Assembly: GCF_002086795.1 (NCBI RefSeq)
Contig: NZ_MVIM01000004.1
Coordinates: 399,118 to 463,117 of the forward strand
DNA from: Mycolicibacterium tusciae
GTDB lineage: Bacteria; Actinomycetota; Actinomycetes; Mycobacteriales; Mycobacteriaceae
Reading direction: 5' to 3'
DNA: 64,000 bases
In this document: positions 48,187 to 61,222 of the stretch, in pieces
Numbering within the stretch: position 1 is the first letter of the stretch
Layout of the letters: every line of letters begins with the position of its first letter
The notes under the pieces: model-generated
Told to the model about the DNA's origin: nothing
Seen by the model: only the letters and a program-made list of their open reading frames with translations
Database searches by the model: none
Program-made: the position numbers and the translations under genes

Positions 48187-49724
48187 ACATCACCGATTGG
48201 TTCCTCACCGAAGAAGAACGCGGCAACCCGGATTCCACCTTGTCCGCGTGGTGCGAAGGGAATCTGGCCGAGCCACTCATCCACGGGTCGACGTACTTCG
48301 ACAACCTCGTCACCGAAGTGGAAGCGCTCGGCGAGGGGGATCACCTGTTCTTCACGGACTGGCGCGGCGACCCGGACCAGAAGATGCGCGAGGACGGTCC
48401 CACCATCCGTGAATTGTTCTGTGACGCCGCCGAACGCGGTGTCGTCGTCAAGGGTCTGGTGTGGCGATCCCATCTGGACAAGTTCGCCTACAGCGAGGAG
48501 GAGAACCGGCACCTCGGCGAGGCGATCGAACGCGCAGGCGGGGAGGTGTTGCTCGACCAGCGCGTGCGCATCGGCGGATCACACCATCAAAAGCTCGTCG
48601 TCATCAGGCATCCCGGTGCGCCCGAGCGGGACGTCGCGTTCGCCGGCGGTATCGACCTGTGCCATTCCCGCCGCGACGACGCATCGCACCGCGGCGATCC
48701 CCAAGCGGTGCAGATGGCCGAACGGTACGGCGAGAATCCACCGTGGCATGACGTACAACTGCGGGTGCAGGGTCCCGCTGTGGGTGCCCTTGACACGACA
48801 TTCCGCGAGCGTTGGAACGATCCCGCGTCGCTGGACATGCTCAATCCGCTGGCGTGGCTGCGGGACAAGTTCTCCGGTGCCGACATGAACGCGGATCCGT
48901 TGCCCGATCAGCCGCCGGATCCGCCGCCATGCGGACCGCACGCCATACAGGTGCTGCGCACATACCCCGATGCCCACTTCGCATACGACTTCGCGCCCAA
49001 CGGCGAGCGCAGCATTGCGCGTGCCTACAACAAGGTGGTGCCGCGTGCCCGTCGGCTGATCTACGTCGAGGATCAGTACCTGTGGTCCAAGCGGGTGGCG
49101 AAGCTTTTCGCTCAGGCGCTGAACGAGAACCCGGACCTACACCTGGTTGCCGTCATCCCGCGTCATCCCGACGTCGACGGACGACTCGAGTTGCCGCCCA
49201 ACCTCATCGGCCGCTGGCAGGCGCTCGAGACGTGTCGCGCGGCGAGTCCGGAACGGGTACACGTTTTCGACGTCGAGAACCCCGAGGGCACGCCGGTGTA
49301 TGTGCACGCCAAAGTGTGTGTCATCGACGACATCTGGGCGTGTGTCGGCAGCGACAACCTCAATCGGCGGTCGTGGACGCACGACAGTGAGCTGACGTGC
49401 GCCGTCCTCGACACCGAGGGCGAGTTCGCGCGTGATCTGAGGCTTCGGTTACTGCGTGAACACCTCGATCGCGCCGACGACGGCAGCGATGATCGCGGAC
49501 TGGCCGATCCCGCCACCGCGGTGCGCGAAATCATTGAATCGGCAGAGGAATTGGAGCGCTGGCACGCCTCCGGCCGCCGAGGTCCGCGGCCGCCGGGCAG
49601 GCTTCGGCCACACAGGGCGGAGCAACCCAGCTTGTTCACGCGGCTGTGGGCCGAGCCGGTATATCGGTTGACGTACGACCCGGATGGTCGGTCGTACCGC
49701 GATCGCCTCAGGGGCAGGCTGTGA
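48183..49724 (+). CDS. Phospholipase D-like protein 2 (tandem paralogue)
   Basis: A 513-residue paralogue of the preceding gene, similar along its entire length, both beginning xDWFLTxxERGNPD with EPLIHGSTYFD. Here the first motif is HHQKLVVIRH (Lys137 present), and the second YVHAKVCVIDD (His375, Lys377, Asp382). It is thus closer to an active two-HKD enzyme than its neighbour. ATG 48183 overlaps the upstream TGA, so the two are co-translated and may form a heterodimer. Both lack export signals. The tandem arrangement suggests duplication followed by division of labour. Confidence 0.86.
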   Translation: MNITDWFLTEEERGNPDSTLSAWCEGNLAEPLIHGSTYFDNLVTEVEALGEGDHLFFTDWRGDPDQKMREDGPTIRELFCDAAERGVVVKGLVWRSHLDKFAYSEEENRHLGEAIERAGGEVLLDQRVRIGGSHHQKLVVIRHPGAPERDVAFAGGIDLCHSRRDDASHRGDPQAVQMAERYGENPPWHDVQLRVQGPAVGALDTTFRERWNDPASLDMLNPLAWLRDKFSGADMNADPLPDQPPDPPPCGPHAIQVLRTYPDAHFAYDFAPNGERSIARAYNKVVPRARRLIYVEDQYLWSKRVAKLFAQALNENPDLHLVAVIPRHPDVDGRLELPPNLIGRWQALETCRAASPERVHVFDVENPEGTPVYVHAKVCVIDDIWACVGSDNLNRRSWTHDSELTCAVLDTEGEFARDLRLRLLREHLDRADDGSDDRGLADPATAVREIIESAEELERWHASGRRGPRPPGRLRPHRAEQPSLFTRLWAEPVYRLTYDPDGRSYRDRLRGRL

Positions 49725-49852
49725 ACTCGATCGGCAGGCTCCGGGCGTTCTCGCGAGGCATGTCCGTACAGACGCATCTGACGCACGTGTACACCAAGCT
49801 CGGCTTGATGTTGCGCGTCCAGCTGGCGCAGGAGGCCGCCCGCCGGAGCTGA
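49721..49852 (+). pseudogene. Remnant of a LuxR-family regulator (C-terminal HTH)
   Basis: Residues 14-43 of this 43-residue frame read MSVQTHLTHVYTKLGL followed by RVQLAQEAARRS, which is the recognition helix and end of the LuxR DNA-binding domain of large mycobacterial AAA/LuxR regulators. Everything upstream of the HTH is missing. The frame starts with a GTGA overlap on the PLD stop codon, probably a chance fusion at a deletion junction. It marks rearrangement here. Confidence 0.7.
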
Positions 49853-49876
49853 CCGGACTTGTCGGTGGAGCGTGGC

Positions 49877-51316
49877 ATGATCGCACGTATGTTCGAGAGC
49901 TTGTCGGATGGGGATCTCATCGAGGTATTGGGTGAGGCCAGTCGGCAGGAGTCGCGGTGTATTGCGCGGCGGTTGGCTGCGGTGGCGGAGTTGTTCGCGC
50001 GGTCTACGTCGGAGTTGGCCGAGTTGGAGTGGGCTGTGATCGACAACTGTGCCGCGGTCGCTGCCGACGTATCGGCGGCGCAGAACATCAGCCATGCCCG
50101 CGCGATCGGGCAGGTGCAGTTCGCGTGCGCGCTGGCCTATCGGCTGCCGGCGGTGGCCAAGGTCTTCGCCGCCGGCGATATCGATATGCGGATGGTGGCG
50201 ATGATCATCAACCGCACCACCAACGTCGAGGACGACGTGTTGCCGGCCCTTGATGAGGCGATCGCGCGACGGGCGCCGAGGTGGATGAAACTGTCGGGAC
50301 CCAAGCTCAAGGATCGCGTCGATCAGTGGGTGGCCGACTTCGATCCGGCCGGAGTGCGCATTCCCGTGCGGGTGGAAAACAATCGCTATTTCGAGATTGA
50401 TCCCGGCGATGCGGGGATGGCGTGGGTTTCGGGTTCGTTGCGTGCCACCGACGGGGCCGCGCTGAATGCGCGCTTGGATGCGTTGGCTGCCACGGTGTGT
50501 GAACACGACCCGCGCACTGCGGCCCAGCGTCGTGCCGATGCCTGCGGACCCTTGGCGCGCGGGGAAGCCACTCTGGAATGCCAGTGTGGGCGCGAGGACT
50601 GCACCGCTGCGGCAGCTCAGGCTTCGGCGCGCAGTGCTGCGGCGGCAGTGATTCATGTCCTCGCCGAGCAGGGCACGATCGATGGCACCAGTGATAAGCC
50701 GGGATACCTGCGCGGGTTCGGAATCCTGCCCGCCGAGTCGGTACGCGACGTGGTGAAGAAGGCCACGCTGAAGCCACTGAGCGTGCCCACCGGTGTTGCG
50801 CCCGATCCCGGGTACCGCCCCTTAGCCAAGACGAAAGAGTTCCTTCAGTGGCGTGATATGACGTGTCGCTGGCCGGGCTGCGACCAGCCGGTCGCGAAAT
50901 CCGATGTGGATCACACGGTGCCCTATCCGTTGGGGCCGACGCATCCGTCGAACACCAAGCACTACTGCCGGATTCATCATCTGATCAAGACATTCTGTGG
51001 TTGGAGCGATCGGCAGTTACCCGATGGCACGATCGTGTTGACCTCCCCGACCGGGCACGTTTACAGCACCGAAGCCCACGGGGCGGCGATGTTCCCTGCG
51101 CTGGCCCAGCCCACCGGCGAACTTGACTTACCGCCCCACACGCCCGACCCCGACACCGACCGCATGGCGCTGATGCCGCGGCGCAAGCAAACCCGCGCTC
51201 AGGACCGCCGCGACCGCGTCAACGCCGAACGCCGACAGCGCAGCGAACTCATCGCCGAACAAGAACGCCAACACCAAGCCTGGCTCGCCGCGAACTACAA
51301 ACCCCCACCCTTCTGA
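49877..51316 (+). CDS. 13E12-type DUF222 protein with C-terminal HNH nuclease
   Basis: A 479-residue member of the 13E12 repeat family that occurs in many copies in actinobacterial genomes. The N-terminal DUF222 region (about 5-300) is helical. It is followed by an HNH domain with CRWPGCDQPVAKSDVDHTVP and then CRIHHLIKTF (about 330-375), holding the His-Asn-His metal site and paired cysteines. ATG 49877 has GGAG 6 bases upstream; TTG 49859 is the longer alternative. It may be an endonuclease of mobile or defence character, function not established. The 3' end overlaps the convergent monooxygenase gene by 22 bases. Confidence 0.88.
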   Translation: MIARMFESLSDGDLIEVLGEASRQESRCIARRLAAVAELFARSTSELAELEWAVIDNCAAVAADVSAAQNISHARAIGQVQFACALAYRLPAVAKVFAAGDIDMRMVAMIINRTTNVEDDVLPALDEAIARRAPRWMKLSGPKLKDRVDQWVADFDPAGVRIPVRVENNRYFEIDPGDAGMAWVSGSLRATDGAALNARLDALAATVCEHDPRTAAQRRADACGPLARGEATLECQCGREDCTAAAAQASARSAAAAVIHVLAEQGTIDGTSDKPGYLRGFGILPAESVRDVVKKATLKPLSVPTGVAPDPGYRPLAKTKEFLQWRDMTCRWPGCDQPVAKSDVDHTVPYPLGPTHPSNTKHYCRIHHLIKTFCGWSDRQLPDGTIVLTSPTGHVYSTEAHGAAMFPALAQPTGELDLPPHTPDPDTDRMALMPRRKQTRAQDRRDRVNAERRQRSELIAEQERQHQAWLAANYKPPPF

Positions 51317-52758
51317 AGGTGGAAGTCGCGATCATCGGGCCGACTCAACATCGCCGTCATCGTCTCACGGTCGTATGGCCACAGGTCGACGTTGCCCTCG
51401 TCGGTGAGATACCAAGAGTTGCAACCGGTATTCCACACCGTGGGCCCCAATGCGGCACTGACGTCGTCGTTGAACTTCGCGGTGGCCTCCTCGGTCACCT
51501 CGACGGTGTCGATCTCGCCATCGCGGAACCTCCGCAGCCAGTGCGTGATGTAGTGAGCCGTCAGCTCCGACGAATACTGCAACGAGACTGAGCCTGTCGG
51601 CGAGTTGGGGCCCAGCACCGTGAAGAGGTTGGGAAAGCCGGGGATCGCCGTCATCCGATACGCCCGCGGCCCCTTGGCCCACGCGTCGTCGATCGAGATG
51701 CCATCTCGCCCACGCAATTGCATGGGCCGCATGTAGTGATGGGTGTGAAAGCCGGTCGCCAACACCAGCAAGTCGACGTCGATCTCACGGCCGTCGGCCA
51801 GCCGAATGCCCTGAGGTGTCACCCGCTCGATCGGCGTGGTGACCAGCTCCGCATTCTGTGCACGGATCGCGCGATAATACGAGCTCGAGATGACTTGGCG
51901 TTTGCAGAAAGGCTCGTAGTCCGGTGTGAGACAGTCGCGCAGTTCGCGATCTCGAACTTGTATGCGCAGACACAATCGCGCGTAACTCTGTGCCAGCCGA
52001 CGCTGCACGGTCGGTCGCAGCGCGATGTCGGTCAAGATGCGTGAGCCCCTGAGCAATACGCCGTAAAGCCGGCGATGCACTGCAGGTGCCCTTCGCAGCA
52101 GCCTGGCCACCACTGCCGGCTGACGAAGCCTCATCGGCGCCCAGATGATCCACTGCGGAGAGCGCACCAAATGGCTGATGCGTGCCGCGCCACGTTGCAA
52201 AGCGGACACCACCTGCACGCCCGTCGATCCGGTGCCGATTACCGCGATGCGTCGCCCGTCGGTGACGACGTCGTCATCCCAGCGCGCGGTGTGCACAACG
52301 TCGCCCGTAAAACTCTCCAGGCCGGCAATGTCGGGAGTGAACGGGTGATGGAGCACGCCCGTCGCCGATATCAGAAAATCCGCTTCGAGCTCCACACCGT
52401 CGGAAGTCGTTATCCGCCATGATGATCCGCTGAAGACCGACGACTGAACTTCAGCGTTGAGCCTGAGATGGCTGCCGAGACGGTGACCGTCGACGACGTC
52501 GCGAAGGTAGCGCTGAATCTCCACGCCGGGTGCGAACAGCCCCGACCAGTCCGGCTTCGGCGCGAACGAGAACTGGTACAGCTGCGACGGCACATCGCAC
52601 GTGAGACCCGGGTAGCGGTTCCAGTGCCACACACCGCCGACATCGGAACCCTTCTCCAGGATCGTGAAGTCGTCGAAACCGGCCCGCTGCAACGTCACCG
52701 CGGTCGCGATGCCCGCAATGCCCGCGCCGATGATGACAACTCGAGGTTCGCGCGTCAT
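51295..52758 (-). CDS. FAD-dependent Baeyer-Villiger-type monooxygenase
   Basis: A 487-residue flavoprotein. The FAD Rossmann motif is VVIIGAGIAGIATA (about 7-20), the Baeyer-Villiger fingerprint FxGxxxHxxxW is FTGDVVHTARW (150-160), the NADPH site is IGTGSTGVQV (about 174-183), and LATGFHTHHY is the conserved ATG motif. It should insert oxygen beside a ketone or oxidise a heteroatom. It is the second gene after the SDR gene (ATGA overlap), so the pair may convert an alcohol to a ketone and then to an ester. The actual substrate is unknown. Confidence 0.9.
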   Translation of the reverse strand: MTREPRVVIIGAGIAGIATAVTLQRAGFDDFTILEKGSDVGGVWHWNRYPGLTCDVPSQLYQFSFAPKPDWSGLFAPGVEIQRYLRDVVDGHRLGSHLRLNAEVQSSVFSGSSWRITTSDGVELEADFLISATGVLHHPFTPDIAGLESFTGDVVHTARWDDDVVTDGRRIAVIGTGSTGVQVVSALQRGAARISHLVRSPQWIIWAPMRLRQPAVVARLLRRAPAVHRRLYGVLLRGSRILTDIALRPTVQRRLAQSYARLCLRIQVRDRELRDCLTPDYEPFCKRQVISSSYYRAIRAQNAELVTTPIERVTPQGIRLADGREIDVDLLVLATGFHTHHYMRPMQLRGRDGISIDDAWAKGPRAYRMTAIPGFPNLFTVLGPNSPTGSVSLQYSSELTAHYITHWLRRFRDGEIDTVEVTEEATAKFNDDVSAALGPTVWNTGCNSWYLTDEGNVDLWPYDRETMTAMLSRPDDRDFHLQKGGGL

Positions 52759-53570
52759 CGGCCTGCCTGCGCCGCGATCGTCTCCTCATAGGCGGCGCGG
52801 ACATCGTCCTGCACCGACGTCAGGGCCCTGCGATCGCCGATCAGCTTGCGGCCCAGCCGCATCACCGGTTCCGGCACCGCCGCATTCACCAGATCCCATC
52901 CCGCCAGATACCGGGGCACGGTGATCTCGGCGCGCCGACTGCGGACGCTGCCGACAATCGCACGTGCGACGTCGTCGGCGTCGACCGTCGGCAGCCCGCG
53001 GCCGAGTGGCACGCCCGACGCGAGCCGCGTCCGCACCGCACTCGGCAGCACCGCGCTCACGCTGACGCCGGTACTCCGGTATTCCTCACGGACCGCAGCG
53101 GAGAGCCCGACGGCCGCGAACTTGCTGGCGTTGTAGACCGCCAACCCCGGGACCACCAGCTTGCCCGCCATGGACGCCACGTTGACCACATGTCCTCGGC
53201 CGCGCTTGAGCATGTGCGGCATGACGGCTCGCATGCCGTGAATCAGACCCCACACGTTCACATCGAGCGTCGTTCGGCTGATCGCGTCGTTCTCGGCGAG
53301 GAAGTCGCCCAGCGGCATCACGCCGGCGTTGTTGACGAGGATGTCGATGCGGCCGTGACGTTCGAGCACCGTGTCGACGAACGCCCCGAACGATGCGCGG
53401 GAGGTGACGTCGACGACGAGTGCGTCCGCCGCCTCCGCGGGGTCGAGGTCCCCGATGCAGACCACGGCACCTTTGGAGGCGAAGAGGTCGGCGGTCGCCT
53501 TGCCGATTCCGCGTGCGCCGCCCGTCACGGCGACGACGGCGCCGTCCAGCGCGATCGTGGGATAGGCCAC
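52755..53570 (-). CDS. Short-chain dehydrogenase/reductase
   Basis: A 271-residue classical SDR. The cofactor motif is TGGARGIG (16-23), NNAGVM is at 80-84, and the catalytic Ser133, Tyr146 and Lys150 lie in NVASMAGKL and VYNASKFA. It should reduce or oxidise a carbonyl/alcohol with NAD(P). ATG 53570. It is the first gene of an operon with the Baeyer-Villiger enzyme and is divergent from a TetR regulator 72 bases away, which probably controls the operon. Confidence 0.9.
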   Translation of the reverse strand: MAYPTIALDGAVVAVTGGARGIGKATADLFASKGAVVCIGDLDPAEAADALVVDVTSRASFGAFVDTVLERHGRIDILVNNAGVMPLGDFLAENDAISRTTLDVNVWGLIHGMRAVMPHMLKRGRGHVVNVASMAGKLVVPGLAVYNASKFAAVGLSAAVREEYRSTGVSVSAVLPSAVRTRLASGVPLGRGLPTVDADDVARAIVGSVRSRRAEITVPRYLAGWDLVNAAVPEPVMRLGRKLIGDRRALTSVQDDVRAAYEETIAAQAGR

Positions 53571-53596
53571 GACGACCTCCTCTCATTCGGAAATCG

Positions 53597-53625
53597 ACGG
53601 TATCCAGAGTCCAAAAGTATGTCAA
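53597..53625 (-). promoter_or_regulatory. Candidate promoter of the SDR-monooxygenase operon
   Basis: On the minus strand a perfect TTGACA (53620-53625) and TACCGT (53597-53602) are 17 bases apart. The -35 box lies between two direct GTATG repeats (53617-53621 and 53630-53634 on the plus strand) that could be part of the TetR operator. A regulator bound here would block the SDR promoter and the tetR start region together. Confidence 0.5.
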
Positions 53626-53630
53626 CGGGG

Positions 53631-53636
53631 TATGAT
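53631..53636 (+). promoter_or_regulatory. -10 element placed for leaderless tetR
   Basis: TATGAT (53631-53636) is near-consensus and is followed by 6 bases and the GTG at 53643. The mRNA would begin on the start codon. It overlaps the putative operator repeat, so autoregulation is likely. Confidence 0.5.
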
Positions 53637-53642
53637 GGGACC

Positions 53643-54221
53643 GTGCCTCGGATGACCCGCGCCGAAAGCCAGGCCCAGACCAGGATGCAGCTGGTCAAGA
53701 CCGCCAGGCAGCTCTTCTTCGAGGACGGCTATCACCCGACGTCGCTGGAAAAGGTTGCCGACGCCGCGGGTTTCTCGAAGGGCGCGGTCTACTCGAACTT
53801 CCGCAACAAGGACGAGCTGTGCATCGCCGTGCTCGACGAGGTCCGCGGAGAGCGTCTCGGCGAGATTCTCGACATCATGGCCAAGCCGGACGCCGCGTCC
53901 CGCGTCGAGGGACTGCAGGCGTGGGCCGAGCGCGTCATCGGCGATCCGGCCTGGACGTCCTTGGAAGTCGAGTTCGCTGCGCACGCCCGTCACAACGAGC
54001 AGCTGCGCAACGAACTCGCGTCTCGACTCAACGGCATACTCCAAATGCTCACCGGGGCAGCAGAATCCGCCGACACCACCACGCCGGCGCTGCCCGGCGG
54101 CGAAACGGCCACCGTGATGCTTGCCCTCGGAGTCGGCCTCGGATTGCTCCGCTCGATCGACCCGTCGCTGCCGGTAGACGGTCTCGCCGACGTCCTTCAG
54201 CTGGTGAGTGGCCAAACCTGA
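53643..54221 (+). CDS. TetR-family transcriptional regulator
   Basis: A 192-residue one-component repressor. The N-terminal HTH (RMQLVKTARQLFFEDGYHPTSLEKVADAAGFSKGAVYSNFRNKDEL, in parts, about 14-58) carries the usual TetR recognition helix. The C-terminal half is a ligand/dimer domain without a recognisable binding motif. GTG 53643 is supported by the leaderless -10 box; ATG 53652 is an alternative. Divergent from the SDR/monooxygenase operon, its probable target. Confidence 0.87.
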   Translation: MPRMTRAESQAQTRMQLVKTARQLFFEDGYHPTSLEKVADAAGFSKGAVYSNFRNKDELCIAVLDEVRGERLGEILDIMAKPDAASRVEGLQAWAERVIGDPAWTSLEVEFAAHARHNEQLRNELASRLNGILQMLTGAAESADTTTPALPGGETATVMLALGVGLGLLRSIDPSLPVDGLADVLQLVSGQT

Positions 54222-54253
54222 AGTAATGGCGGCATTTCTGGCATGCTGTGGGC

Positions 54254-54667
54254 ATGACTGAGCCGCAGTTCGGTGGCAACGAATATGGAAGCCAGCCAAC
54301 GCCGCCGCCCCCGCCGCAGCCTGGCTACCCACCGCCGCCGCAGGCCGGCTATCCGCCGCCGGGCGGCCAGTATCCGCAGGCCTACATGGACCCGAGCGCG
54401 CCCTTCGGCAGGCACCCGATGACCGGTGAGCCGTACTCGGATAAATCCAAGGTCGTCGCGGGCCTGCTGCAGCTGCTCGGCCTCTTCGGGCTTGTCGGCA
54501 TCGGCCGCATGTACATCGGCCAGACGGGGCTCGGCGTCGCCCAGCTCATCGTCGGCCTGGTGACCTGCGGTATCGGCGCCATAATCTGGGGCATCATCGA
54601 CGCGATCCTGATGCTCACCGACAAGGTGCGCGATCCGCAGGGTCGCCCGCTGCGCGATGGCACCTAG
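54254..54667 (+). CDS. TM2-domain membrane protein (Rv1615-type)
   Basis: A 137-residue protein with a Pro/Gly/Tyr/Gln-rich N-terminus (about 1-50) and a TM2 domain: KSKVVAGLLQLLGLFGLVGIGRMYIG, then a second helix up to WGIIDAILMLTD. The TM2 signature G-x-GRxYxG is present. Two membrane helices. Family function unknown. It overlaps the DUF2752 gene by 11 bases. In M. tuberculosis the corresponding pair lies between lgt and pykA. Confidence 0.85.
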   Translation: MTEPQFGGNEYGSQPTPPPPPQPGYPPPPQAGYPPPGGQYPQAYMDPSAPFGRHPMTGEPYSDKSKVVAGLLQLLGLFGLVGIGRMYIGQTGLGVAQLIVGLVTCGIGAIIWGIIDAILMLTDKVRDPQGRPLRDGT

Positions 54668-55076
54668 TACGACCAGCACGACCCCCAACCGGGGGCGGCT
54701 CTACACCGCCCTCGGCTCGGGTGCCGCCTTGGCCGGTGCTCTGGCCTACATCGGCATCGCCGACCCCCATCGGCCGAACTTCTTGTTCCCCGCGTGCCCC
54801 TTCCACGCGGCCACGGGTCTGTTCTGTCCGGGTTGCGGCGGCCTGCGCATGGTCCATGACGTTCTCAACGGCGACCTGCCCGCCGCCGTCGTCGACAACG
54901 TCGCCGCCTTGATCGGCCTGCCGCTGCTGCTGGTATGGGTCCTGCTGCGGCGCCAAAGTGGACGCCCATGGCTGACGCCGGTCTCCGGCGCCGTCATCGT
55001 CGTGGTCGCCGTCGCGTGGACGGTGGTACGGAATCTTCCCGGATTCCCGCTGGTCCCGACGCTTCTCGACGGGTAG
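54657..55076 (+). CDS. DUF2752 membrane protein (Rv1616-type)
   Basis: A 139-residue protein with about three membrane helices. The DUF2752 signature is clear: CPFHAATGLFCPGCGGLRMVHDVLNGDL, in parts (about 44-71), with a C-P-x-C-G metal-like cluster inside the membrane boundary. Function unknown. ATG 54657 overlaps the TM2 stop. It precedes gltB by 86 bases. Confidence 0.85.
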   Translation: MAPSTTSTTPNRGRLYTALGSGAALAGALAYIGIADPHRPNFLFPACPFHAATGLFCPGCGGLRMVHDVLNGDLPAAVVDNVAALIGLPLLLVWVLLRRQSGRPWLTPVSGAVIVVVAVAWTVVRNLPGFPLVPTLLDG

Positions 55077-55090
55077 GCAGCGCGCTGCGC

Positions 55091-55099
55091 TGATACAAT
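55091..55099 (+). promoter_or_regulatory. Extended -10 promoter of gltB
   Basis: TGATACAAT combines an extended TGn and a near-consensus TACAAT (55094-55099). No clear -35 is visible, as is usual for extended -10 promoters. A transcript would start near 55106, leaving a ~57-base leader before the ATG at 55163, in which GTCCCGGGA and TCCCCGGAC could pair imperfectly. Confidence 0.5.
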
Positions 55100-55162
55100 C
55101 GAACTTCGGGCCGGTGCAGTCCCGGGACATGATTTCCCCGGACTGCGGAGGGTTTTTCCTCG

Positions 55163-59687
<4,525 letters not shown>

Positions 59688-59695
<8 letters not shown>

Positions 59696-61196
59696 TCCGA
59701 CAGGATTTCTCAAGGTCCCCAAGGTCGAAGCCGCGAAGCGGGCGGTTGACGAACGCGTCGGTGACTGGCGCGAGGTCTACGAACAACAGGATCCGCACCA
59801 GCGCGCGGGTGAGGTCTCTCAGCAGGCCCGCCGATGCATGGACTGCGGAATCCCGTTCTGCCACTCCGGAAGCGCGGGCTGCCCGTTGGGCAACCTGATC
59901 CCGGAATGGAACGACCTGGTGCGGCGCGGCCGCTGGGATGCGGCGAGTGACCGTCTGCACGCGACGAACAATTTCCCGGAGTTCACCGGACGGCTGTGCC
60001 CGGCACCGTGTGAAACGGCGTGTGTCCTCTCCATCGGAGAGGAGCAGACCGGCGGCAGCGTCACGATCAAGCGCATCGAACAGACCATCGCCGACCAGGC
60101 TTGGATGGACGGCATCGTCGAACCTCAGCCCGCGGCCATCGCGACGGGTAGGCGAGTGGCCGTCGTCGGATCGGGTCCGGCCGGACTCGCTGCGGCACAA
60201 CAGCTCACGCGTGCCGGTCACGATGTCACGGTGTACGAGCGTGACGACCGGATCGGCGGTTTGATGCGCTACGGCATCCCGGAATACAAGCTCGAGAAGG
60301 GCACGCTGAACCAGCGGCTGGCCCAGATGCGGGCGGAGGGAACGCGTTTCGTCACCGAGTGTGAAGTCGGCGTCGACCTGCCCGTCGAGCGGCTCAGGGC
60401 CCAGTACGACGCCGTGGTGTTGGCGGTCGGTGCGCTACGGGCACGCGACAGCGACGTGGAGGGCCGATCGCTCAAGGGCGTGCACCTGGCGATGGACCAT
60501 TTGGTGCCCGCGAACAAGGAGTGCGAGGGTGACGGCCCGAGCCCGGTCTCCGCCGAGGGCAAGCACGTCGTGATCATCGGCGGCGGCGACACCGGCGCGG
60601 ACTGCCTGGGCACCGCCCATCGTCAGGGGGCGAAGTCCGTGACCCAGCTGGACTACAACCCGGAGCCGCCGGAGTCGCGCGACGAGTCCCGCTCGCCGTG
60701 GCCGATGTGGCCGGTCGTGCTGCGCACCCGCCTGTCGCCGGCGCACGCCGAAGGTGGCGACCGCCGATACGAGGTGGCGGTTCAACGCTTCCTCGGTGAC
60801 GACCATCAGAACCTGCGTGCCATCCAGATCGCGGAGGTGAAGGTCGAACGGGACGCCGATGGGCGTCGTGTGATCACACCTGTCGGTGACTCGTTGGAAC
60901 TTCCGTGTGAGTTGGCCCTGCTGGCGATCGGTTTCGACGGTGTCGAGCACATGCCGCTGCTGGACGGGCTCGGTCTCGAACTCAACCGTCGCGGAGCGTT
61001 GCCCTGCGGGTCGGACTGGCAGACAGACGCGCCCGGCGTGTTCGTCTGTGGCGATGCTCACCGTGGGGCCTCACTGATCGTCTGGGCCATTGCCGAGGGC
61101 CGCAGCGCCGCTCATGCCGTGGACAAATACCTGATGGGGGAGTCGGATCTGCCCGCGCCGGTGATCCCGGGCGCGCTTCCGCTGGCCGTCGTCTGA
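59688..61196 (+). CDS. gltD: Glutamate synthase small subunit GltD
   Basis: A 502-residue beta subunit that passes electrons from NADPH to GltB through FAD and two 4Fe-4S clusters. The N-terminal cluster cysteines are in [20 protein letters not shown] and CPAPCETAC (about 44-115). FAD binds [17 protein letters not shown] (near 156) and NADPH binds [17 protein letters not shown] (near 294). GTG 59688 has GGAGG 5 bases upstream and lies inside the end of gltB, so subunit ratio is translationally coupled. Confidence 0.96.
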
Positions 61197-61209
61197 ATCG
61201 ATTAACGAC

Positions 61210-61215
61210 TATGCT
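61210..61215 (+). promoter_or_regulatory. -10 element placed for leaderless pyk
   Basis: TATGCT (61210-61215) ends 7 bases before the GTG at 61223, fitting a leaderless start. An ATG at 61211 sits inside this box, so it cannot be the start of such a transcript. Confidence 0.45.
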
Positions 61216-61222
61216 CGCAGGC

